Source: Clostridia bacterium (lineage in GTDB: Bacteria; Bacillota; Clostridia; Acetivibrionales; JAFADI01). Taken from it: 64,000 bases of DNA. The first letter of the stretch is position 1. Every line of letters begins with the position of its first letter. Under the pieces are notes generated by a model. That model had not been told where the DNA came from. It saw nothing but the letters and a program-made list of their open reading frames with translations, and made no database searches. The stretch spans positions 47,818-111,817 of the forward strand of contig JAOAAU010000007.1 in assembly GCA_026418695.1 (NCBI GenBank), read 5' to 3'. This document shows, piece by piece, positions 57,298-64,000 of the stretch. A program made the position numbers and the translations under genes.

Positions 57298-57651
57298 TTA
57301 TACCAATCTGTCCACCAATGCCTTCATGACCTCATTAAAGGGCATTCCCCCTATTTGATCCAGCATTTTTTCCAGTTCGCTCTTTTCTTTTAGTGAACCG
57401 GAAAGAACAATCTGAACGGACTGATCCTTATCTACCAGGACCGATTCTACCTCAAAAACTCCCCCCAGGACTCCCCCAATGATTAATGCCTGGGAAGGAG
57501 TCATCGTCATTGTAGAATTGTTTTTTTCTGTTCCCATATTCTCCTGCAGGTTGCCGTACTCGACTTCACTAGGATCAGAATCCGCGTCATAGTTTTTCAG
57601 TTGTTCCATAATTTTTTTTGTGAGAATATTCAATTCCTCAGGCGATAACAT
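57298..57651 (-). CDS. Hypothetical clostridial protein
   Basis: 117-aa ORF MLSPEELNILTKKIMEQLKNYDADSD...; RBS-like AGGTGG upstream. Confidence 0.7.
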   Translation of the reverse strand: MLSPEELNILTKKIMEQLKNYDADSDPSEVEYGNLQENMGTEKNNSTMTMTPSQALIIGGVLGGVFEVESVLVDKDQSVQIVLSGSLKEKSELEKMLDQIGGMPFNEVMKALVDRLV

Positions 57652-57897
57652 AGAAAAACCACCTCAACCCATACATTATAATAGTCGCGATAATAATACT
57701 TCTTGGAAGAATCGTCTTCACGACATATATCAATTAAACTCGAGCGCAAAAATAAAAGATAAAACTTTTTCGCGGTCAATTTATATATAAAAACACGATA
57801 CATTCAATTTCGTTTTCATAAAACGTACACCCGGATAGCTCATTAATTACACAACTCTCAGGGAAGTTCTTTAGTATGATCAAAATGGATAGAAATA

Positions 57898-57924
57898 AAT
57901 CCGATAGACTGCCGCTATCGGATT
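57898..57924 (-). terminator. Terminator-like hairpin
   Basis: AATCCGATAG-ACTGCCG-CTATCGGATT. Confidence 0.65.
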
Positions 57925-57972
57925 CTTTAAAATTTTATTCCACCACTATATACTTATCAACCTGCATATAAG

Positions 57973-58452
57973 CTATACTGCATTATGAACAAACGAAACA
58001 ATAGCAGCAATCGGTATATCCGTTACAGATCCAACGGTATATACGGGCACCGCATCCCAACCGCCTGCCGATACCGCGCCTACTTCACTGGCTGGTAAAA
58101 TAGGTCCAGGGACCATACCTGGGCCATAGCCTCCTCCATATGGGTTATATCCCATATTTGCTCCATAAGGAGCATTTGCACCAGCTACTTTGCCTGGCCC
58201 ATAGCCATATCCGTTACCAACGTTAAAGTTACTGCAAGCATTTCCAAGTGAACATCCGGGAGGAGGCCCTATTCTTGTCAGCAATCTTACAAAACTCTCA
58301 GTGACAGAAAGAATAACTCCTGTAAAACCTGATCCTGATTCGCCTCCGCTGGAAGTGAAAATAGTTACGGTTTCGCCGATGTACCTTGTCAAAAGTGCTG
58401 CAAAATTCCCGCCTGGAAATGTGCCAACACCTCCATATACCCCATCAGACAT
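57973..58452 (-). CDS. Gly/Tyr-rich hypothetical protein, possible spore-surface Sm-like family
   Basis: YIGETVTIFTSSGGESGSGFTGVILSVTESFVRLLTRIGPPPGCSLGNAC...IPIAAIVSFVHNAV; AAAGGAGCGAG RBS before ATG 58452. Confidence 0.78.
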   Translation of the reverse strand: MSDGVYGGVGTFPGGNFAALLTRYIGETVTIFTSSGGESGSGFTGVILSVTESFVRLLTRIGPPPGCSLGNACSNFNVGNGYGYGPGKVAGANAPYGANMGYNPYGGGYGPGMVPGPILPASEVGAVSAGGWDAVPVYTVGSVTDIPIAAIVSFVHNAV

Positions 58453-58605
58453 ATATCTCGCTCCTTTCAATGATGTTAGGGATTATGTTTTCTATATATA
58501 TTATGTCTACTGAGTTTTTTATGTTCCTGATCCGATTTGATTTTTCATAAATTGTTTTAGAAAAATTGAAAGGGCAATGATTAAAACAGTGATCCGAATA
58601 AATAC

Positions 58606-58968
58606 TTAATTCTCCGCCAGATTAATCCGAACTCTTTCAAAGCCTTCCATCTCTTTGATCCTTTCAGTTGAAAGGACATACATATCAAGGGTAATTTTCT
58701 TGGAATTATCCAATTCTTCACCATCCAGAGAAACAATATCAAACCCGATGATATTGTAAAGGTAAAAGGGAATAATACTTCCTGAACCATCCTGACAGTT
58801 GAATTCCAGTCTTTCAATCCTTGAATCCACCGGATTGGTCCAACAGGGCTTAAAGCCTATTCCTACAATCCTTCCATTGACTCCATAGTCATTGCTTGTT
58901 AGCCGGCAGCCTTTCTTCGCCAGCTGAGTGATCACCGTTTTCAAGTTCTCGATTTCCCTGTAATTCAT
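58606..58968 (-). CDS. Hypothetical protein
   Basis: 120-aa ORF MNYREIENLKTVITQLAKKGCRLTSNDYGVNGRIVGIGFKPCW..., no recognised domain. Confidence 0.65.
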   Translation of the reverse strand: MNYREIENLKTVITQLAKKGCRLTSNDYGVNGRIVGIGFKPCWTNPVDSRIERLEFNCQDGSGSIIPFYLYNIIGFDIVSLDGEELDNSKKITLDMYVLSTERIKEMEGFERVRINLAEN

Positions 58969-59034
58969 GATAGATATTCACCCCATTGTTCAGCCGATTC
59001 ATAATTTATATTCAAAATTGCAGCAAGCTCAATC

Positions 59035-59670
59035 ATGAACTCCCGTAAAGTATTCCTTAATATTTTATGTCCCGTAAACCGATTATGTTCCATAGCATTG
59101 GAAATTCCATGCCTTCTAACCCTCAATAAAAGTAACATTCTGTTGGCTGTGGGATATGATAATAATAGGAACTGGAAATTGCGGGTGAAACAATTGCTAG
59201 GATTTAGAAGAAAGCGCAGGTTCGATCATCGGCAACACAGCAGACAAAGGTTCTCCGAAGGAGTTCCTCAAATAAACAGCAATATTCCCCTAAATACAAT
59301 CCAAGATAAACCTTCAGTAATATCATTATTGAAAGAGTCAACCTCACAGCATAATTTTTCCAACCATATGTCCGCATATATCGGGGAAACCGTTACTATA
59401 TTTGTCAGGGGTGGAGGCGCCTCCGGAATGGGCTTTACAGGTATACTACTTCATGTGAATGATGAATACGTTCATCTGATCACCAGGATCGGCCCACCCC
59501 CTGCATGCTCGTTGGGAAACGGATGTTTCCGGCCTCATTATCCGGGGATTAGCCCCATGCTATATTATTCAAGGTATTTCAGCTGGTTACATAATGGGGT
59601 AAAAGCAATTGGTTCTGCAGCTTATATTCCCGTAAACAAAATCGCATCTTTTGTCCACAACAATGCTTAG
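59035..59670 (+). CDS. Paralogue of 57973-58452 (IGETVTIF/TRIGPPPxCSLGN domain), start uncertain
   Basis: C-terminal half MSAYIGETVTIFVRGGGASGMGFTGILLHVNDEYVHLITRIGPPPACSLGNGC...VNKIASFVHNNA; no clear RBS at 59035. Confidence 0.7.
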   Translation: MNSRKVFLNILCPVNRLCSIALEIPCLLTLNKSNILLAVGYDNNRNWKLRVKQLLGFRRKRRFDHRQHSRQRFSEGVPQINSNIPLNTIQDKPSVISLLKESTSQHNFSNHMSAYIGETVTIFVRGGGASGMGFTGILLHVNDEYVHLITRIGPPPACSLGNGCFRPHYPGISPMLYYSRYFSWLHNGVKAIGSAAYIPVNKIASFVHNNA

Positions 59671-59671
59671 T

Positions 59672-59707
59672 ATATAAAAATCGCCCTATTGGGGGCGATT
59701 TTTATAT
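59672..59707 (+). terminator. Rho-independent terminator
   Basis: TATAAAAATCGCCC-TATTGG-GGGCGATTTTTATA. Confidence 0.8.
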
Positions 59708-59752
59708 TTAAGATCATATGACATTGTCTTCTCTGTCCTCTGCAAACAAGGT

Positions 59753-60499
59753 TTATATTCTTATATCAATATTCATTTGGCCTGCCTGTTCTTTTTGCTG
59801 CTCCTCTTTTTCCTTCATCGGATTACGATAGTCAGATTTACTCTCAAAATCTTTTTCCGATCTATTCAATGCTAAGAGTTCTTCCTCTTTTTCATCCTGG
59901 ATTTTCTTTCCCATATCATCCTTTCTGGCCTTTTCAATTTCCTCTTGAGCTTTCTTTTGGAGTTCCGGCATCTCCTTCTCCATCTCACGGATACGTTTTT
60001 CATTTTCTTCACGCATTTCCCGTTTCATTTTCGCCTTTGCGCCTGAAAGACTTCTAGCCTCATCAACCCTGATTTCATAGGAAAGTATTTTGTTATCGGA
60101 TTCCAAATTGTTTTTCATTTTCCCAACCATTTTGATGTTGCTATAGGTGGCTTTGGATGAGATCAAATGATCTAATGAAGAATTCGTACTCCCATCTGCT
60201 TGGATTTTATTGTTCTCGTTACTTTCCTCGATTAGCTTATTCTGTTCAGTCGGGTTGTTTTGCTTCTTAAACTTCTCTGCCTGTTTTTGCGCAATTTGTG
60301 CACTAATGTCCTCCAATTGCATTTCAAGCGCCTTCGCCTTCTCTTCCTTCAATGTATTGTTCTTTTCATTTTCCTGTACTTTTCTCAATTCTTCTTCAAT
60401 TCTCTTCTTCTGTTCCGTCAGGATTTTAATTTCCCGGTCGTGACCATCCGCAGCCAACGCAGTATAGGTGGCTGATACAGGCACTGTGCCAATTCTCAT
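59753..60499 (-). CDS. Coiled-coil protein (FlxA-like)
   Basis: Heptad-rich ILTEQKKRIEEELRKVQENEKNNTLKEEKAKALEMQLEDISAQIAQKQAEK; no signal peptide. Confidence 0.72.
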   Translation of the reverse strand: MRIGTVPVSATYTALAADGHDREIKILTEQKKRIEEELRKVQENEKNNTLKEEKAKALEMQLEDISAQIAQKQAEKFKKQNNPTEQNKLIEESNENNKIQADGSTNSSLDHLISSKATYSNIKMVGKMKNNLESDNKILSYEIRVDEARSLSGAKAKMKREMREENEKRIREMEKEMPELQKKAQEEIEKARKDDMGKKIQDEKEEELLALNRSEKDFESKSDYRNPMKEKEEQQKEQAGQMNIDIRI

Positions 60500-60735
60500 T
60501 TTGAGTCCTCCTTTTAAGCTAATATCTATGTGTTTTGAAATGCTCTTTTTAAATTACCTAAACTTTATATCGTCATAATTTAATTTCCTTATGAGGTTAA
60601 TTTTATCTTTAACAGTAAACGTTTGTATTTTTATCTGCAAGTAATTAATTCATAATTATCAAGAACACACGCAGCTCACAATCGGCGTACTTCAGAACAA
60701 AAAGGCCATTGATGAGTATCAACAGCCATATCCTT

Positions 60736-63201
60736 TTATCCTTCTCTATTCTTCTTTTTACTTTTCTTTCTAAACCGATTATACAATAAGGATGGCAATA
60801 GTAGCGGCCAGGAAATCCCCACTGCTATAGAAGCAAATCCTAAATTCTTGCCGCTGATCATATATAGTCCCGGATTATTTTTGAAGTAGTCATCGCTGAT
60901 TAAATACGTCCAGGTAGATGTAGGTCCCTTCAGACCTTCCTTCTCAAAATCTACTCCGTCTTTGGTAATGGTCAATCTCCTGAAGGTTTCAACAACCTCA
61001 AGCTCTATTTTATCCATTAATCCGTCAAAAGCTTCAAATACCTGCTTTGCAAATTCATCCAAAGGATCTTTTCCTGCAATGCTTACAAGATGAATCCCTT
61101 CCCGGAGATAGCTAACATAATCCAAGTGATCCGCCCAGCCCTTATCTATATGGAAGAGCATCAACTGCTTTTCGATACGCTGCATTACTTCTTTTCCGGC
61201 TACAGAGCATGCCCAATGATGCTTTTCAGGTTCTTTTTCCTTTAGGAGTGCCAGTTCTTCTTGATCCATCAGAATCTTCCGGCGTCTTTGATGGAGAATT
61301 TTTCTCTGTTCTTCGACGATATAGGCATATTTCCTTAAAGTTTTTCTAATCTCAAAGTTCTGTCCTTCAACGACTTTTTGTATATGGCTGATTCTCTGTC
61401 TAATCACTGGGTTATCAATCGGCTGCTCCTGTTTCAGCGTCTGAAACTGTTCAGGTAAAGCTTTCTTTATTCCAAACTTTATAATGAGATCATCTTCCAA
61501 GCTGATAAAAAATCTTGAAGAACCCGGATCCCCCTGCCGCCCGGCTCTTCCTCTCAGTTGGTTGTCTATCCGAAGACTTTCGTGGCGGTTCGTCCCGATA
61601 ACATACAATCCTCCCAGTCCTGCAATCCGACCCCTATCCTGCTCATTTGGTCCTCCAAGGCGGATATCCGTCCCACGACCAGCCATGTTTGTTGATACCG
61701 TAACAGCACCAAATTCACCTGCACGTGCAATGATCTCTGCTTCCAGTTCATCATTTTTTGCATTTAATACATTGCATTCAACTCCTGCCGCTTTTAGTGC
61801 ATCTGCAAGCATAATCGATTCTTCAATACTTGCTGTACCAATCAGTATGGGACGTCCAATGGCGTGTACCTGCACCGCTTCATTGACAATTGCTCTATAT
61901 TTTGCTTCCTTATGTGTAAATACTATATCCGGATAATCTATACGAATGCATTGTCGGTTCGTCGGAACAGTGAGAATATCCACTCCATAAAACTCCATCA
62001 GCTCATCAGCAGAAGTCCTTGCAGTAGCCGTCATTCCACATATTTTCGGATATTGTCCCAGGAAATACTGCAAGGTGGTGGATCCCAGTATCCTTCCCGT
62101 AAAGTCTGCTTCAAGTCCTTCCTTGGCTTCAACCGCAGTTTGAAGTCCATCCGGCCAATGCCGCTTATCTGCCACCCTTCCGGTAAATTCATCTACAAGT
62201 TCAATTTTCCCATCTCGTACGATATAATCAATATCCCTTTGTAAAAGCGCTTCAGCATGAAGTGCACTATTAACAGCGCAAAGAAGAGAAATATTCTCTG
62301 CTGAATAAATGTTTCCGCATCCCAGGGCTTGCTCAATCTTGTCTGCCCCGGAATCCGTAAGGAAAACATTTCGCTGATACTCATCCGTGTCATAGTCAAG
62401 CCCTGGAATCAGTTTTTTGATGATCTCTGCGAGATGAGCAAAGCTGTCTTTTTCCGGAGCGACACTGCCTGCAATAATCAACGGTACCCTTGCTTCATCA
62501 ATGAGGATGGAATCTGCTTCATCAATAATAGCACAATGAAATGGTCTTTGAACCAATTCATCAGGGCTATAGCACAAGAAACTCCTCAAATAATCAAATC
62601 CCGCTTCCTTGGCAGTCAGGTAGGTTATATCCGCATTATATGCTTTCCTTCGGTCACCAGCGCTCATACCTTCCTGAACAAATCCTACTGACAAGCCCAA
62701 CAGATAATAAACGGGCCCCATCCACTCAGCATCCCTTTTCGCCAGATAATCATTAAAGGTTAGTACATGAACTCCCTTCTCCGTCAAAGCATTCAGATAG
62801 GCACAAAAGACTGCGGATAAAGTTTTACCTTCTCCTGTTTGCATTTCTATAAGTTTTCCTTTATGCATACCTATCGCCCCTAGCAGTTGTACATCAAAAG
62901 GCTGAATTTTCAAGGTCCTGCTCGCTGCCCCTTTTACCAGCGCATAGGCCTCCACAAGAAGTTCATCCAGGGTTACACCCTTCAAAGCCCTTTTTTTCAG
63001 ATGCCTTGATCTTTCTAGCAGTTCGCTGTTCTCTAGTTTTGAAAAATCATAGCTATTAATAGATCGTATGATCGGTTGATAAGACTTTAATTCCTTTTCA
63101 GAAGTATCAATATTGGTATACTTCCCTATGGTTTCAATCATTTTCAATGATAAATTAGACATAAAAATATCCTCCGGCAAATTTAATTTTGTAGACTTCA
63201 T
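60736..63201 (-). CDS. SecA-family ATPase (accessory SecA2-like) with C-terminal hydrophobic segment
   Basis: Walker A EMQTGEGKTLSA, DEAD-like IIDEADSILIDEARVPLIIAG, TNMAGRGTDIRLGG, LRGRAGRQGDPGSSRFFISLEDDLI; C-term LGFASIAVGISWPLLLPSLLYNRFRKKSKKKNREG instead of a zinc-binding tail. Confidence 0.92.
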   Translation of the reverse strand: MKSTKLNLPEDIFMSNLSLKMIETIGKYTNIDTSEKELKSYQPIIRSINSYDFSKLENSELLERSRHLKKRALKGVTLDELLVEAYALVKGAASRTLKIQPFDVQLLGAIGMHKGKLIEMQTGEGKTLSAVFCAYLNALTEKGVHVLTFNDYLAKRDAEWMGPVYYLLGLSVGFVQEGMSAGDRRKAYNADITYLTAKEAGFDYLRSFLCYSPDELVQRPFHCAIIDEADSILIDEARVPLIIAGSVAPEKDSFAHLAEIIKKLIPGLDYDTDEYQRNVFLTDSGADKIEQALGCGNIYSAENISLLCAVNSALHAEALLQRDIDYIVRDGKIELVDEFTGRVADKRHWPDGLQTAVEAKEGLEADFTGRILGSTTLQYFLGQYPKICGMTATARTSADELMEFYGVDILTVPTNRQCIRIDYPDIVFTHKEAKYRAIVNEAVQVHAIGRPILIGTASIEESIMLADALKAAGVECNVLNAKNDELEAEIIARAGEFGAVTVSTNMAGRGTDIRLGGPNEQDRGRIAGLGGLYVIGTNRHESLRIDNQLRGRAGRQGDPGSSRFFISLEDDLIIKFGIKKALPEQFQTLKQEQPIDNPVIRQRISHIQKVVEGQNFEIRKTLRKYAYIVEEQRKILHQRRRKILMDQEELALLKEKEPEKHHWACSVAGKEVMQRIEKQLMLFHIDKGWADHLDYVSYLREGIHLVSIAGKDPLDEFAKQVFEAFDGLMDKIELEVVETFRRLTITKDGVDFEKEGLKGPTSTWTYLISDDYFKNNPGLYMISGKNLGFASIAVGISWPLLLPSLLYNRFRKKSKKKNREG

Positions 63202-63291
63202 TGTTCACGACAGATTTTTTATAAATCCTCGCTCAATGAAATACCTACCTCTATTGACCCTTCTCTAAAGGCAGGGTTCAACTAGCGGTTC

Positions 63292-63612
63292 CTATTTGCA
63301 AAAGAGGATATGCGGTTCCTTAAAAGATTGAAATTTGACTAAAATCATACTGCTAAAATGGTATAGAATGTCCAAAGATAAAATGACATGGTTGGAAATT
63401 CCTCTTAAAGAAAATACATTCGTCGTGAGATTCCCAACTGCAAGAATAACAAACGCAAATTCAAAAAGTGTCGATGTTTTTTCGAGCAGCAAAAAATAGC
63501 TTTCAGGCAGGAGCCTTCCTGTCCTTGACAAGCTTACAAAAGAGCAAAATATCAATGTTATAAAAGCTAAGAATGCCAATCCAATTCCTATAAACTGCAC
63601 GAAACAATTCAT
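63292..63612 (-). CDS. Small hypothetical membrane protein
   Basis: 106-aa ORF with 3-4 hydrophobic segments upstream of secA2-like gene. Confidence 0.45.
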   Translation of the reverse strand: MNCFVQFIGIGLAFLAFITLIFCSFVSLSRTGRLLPESYFLLLEKTSTLFEFAFVILAVGNLTTNVFSLRGISNHVILSLDILYHFSSMILVKFQSFKEPHILFCK

Positions 63613-63869
63613 CTCTGACGCCCTTCTATCTTGCTACCTTTTCCTTATAGATCAATACTTTTTCAGATTTATTCCATAACTTCCGACCAATCCGTTCAAT
63701 AGCCAGAAACGGTTAACTGCTTTTTTATATAGTTTATTGAGTCCTTCATTACAATTAATATACGTATCAATATCGAATTTTCTTCACCTTTTTACTTTCT
63801 GTAATAACTATTTTCTTTTTTGGGGAAAGAAGACAGTCCTTGTGCACCAGTTTTGTTTCATAAATGCAA

Positions 63870-63901
63870 CAAAGCCTTATGGCGATAACCATAAGGCTTT
63901 G
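63870..63901 (-). terminator. Terminator of rRNA operon
   Basis: CAAAGCCTTATGG-CGATAA-CCATAAGGCTTTG just downstream of 5S. Confidence 0.75.
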
Positions 63902-63909
63902 GAATAAAT

Positions 63910-64000
63910 CTGGCGATGACCTACTTTCCCGGGACGTTGCCGTCCAAGTATCATCGGCACTGAGAAGCTTAACTGCCGTGTTCGGTATGGGAACGGGTGT
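63910..64000 (-). rRNA. rrf: 5S ribosomal RNA, 3' portion (truncated by window edge)
   Basis: Reverse complement reads ACACCCGTTCCCATACCGAACACGGCAGTTAAGCTTCTCAGTGCCGATGATACTTGGACGGCAACGTCCCGGGAAAGTAGGTCATCGCCAG, bacterial 5S. Confidence 0.95.

Noticed and set aside
63831-63840. AGACAGTCCT near the 5S gene
   Set aside because: It matches only part of the motif and lacks the GGGG run; too short to claim.
1-64000. CRISPR arrays, prophage or restriction/defence islands
   Set aside because: No regularly spaced 25-40 bp repeats, no phage structural or integrase genes and no defence genes among the ORFs.

Overview
Low-GC, clostridial-type chromosomal window of about 64 kb, mostly minus-strand genes. 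Left half (1-34 kb): a pectin/hexuronate catabolism locus. It holds a heparinase II/III-like protein, KduD, KduI, KdgK, KdgA, an IclR regulator, a DctP/Q/M TRAP transporter, UxaA/UxaB, intracellular-looking GH105 and GH28 enzymes, an oligosaccharide ABC importer, and three YesM/YesN-type two-component systems. A Y1 (RAYT-like) transposase sits inside it. Centre (35-50 kb): chemotaxis receptor, MATE pump, PadR-DUF1700-DUF4097 operon, split ThrE exporter, an RR/HK/ABC/secreted-protein module and a MASE3-like PAS kinase. Right end: AI-2E-type permease, Kv-like channel, CCA tRNA nucleotidyltransferase, FAD oxidoreductase, DUF4173/YozG-type HTH/DUF2975 genes, a clostridial Sm-like/spore-type paralogue pair, a SecA2-like ATPase with a C-terminal membrane segment, and the 3' part of a 5S rRNA. 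The observations most worth follow-up are: (i) a candidate four-way-junction RNA upstream of the MASE3-like kinase; (ii) a 95-bp tandem repeat with an SD/start-codon hairpin and ATGA-coupled micro-ORFs; (iii) GGGGACAnTCCT REP-like motifs bracketing the Y1 transposase; (iv) a three-half-site operator shared by kdgA and the iclR gene; (v) the SecA2-like locus; (vi) the paralogue pair sharing an IGETVTIF...TRIGPPPxCSLGN motif. All calls come from reading the sequence; no database search was run.
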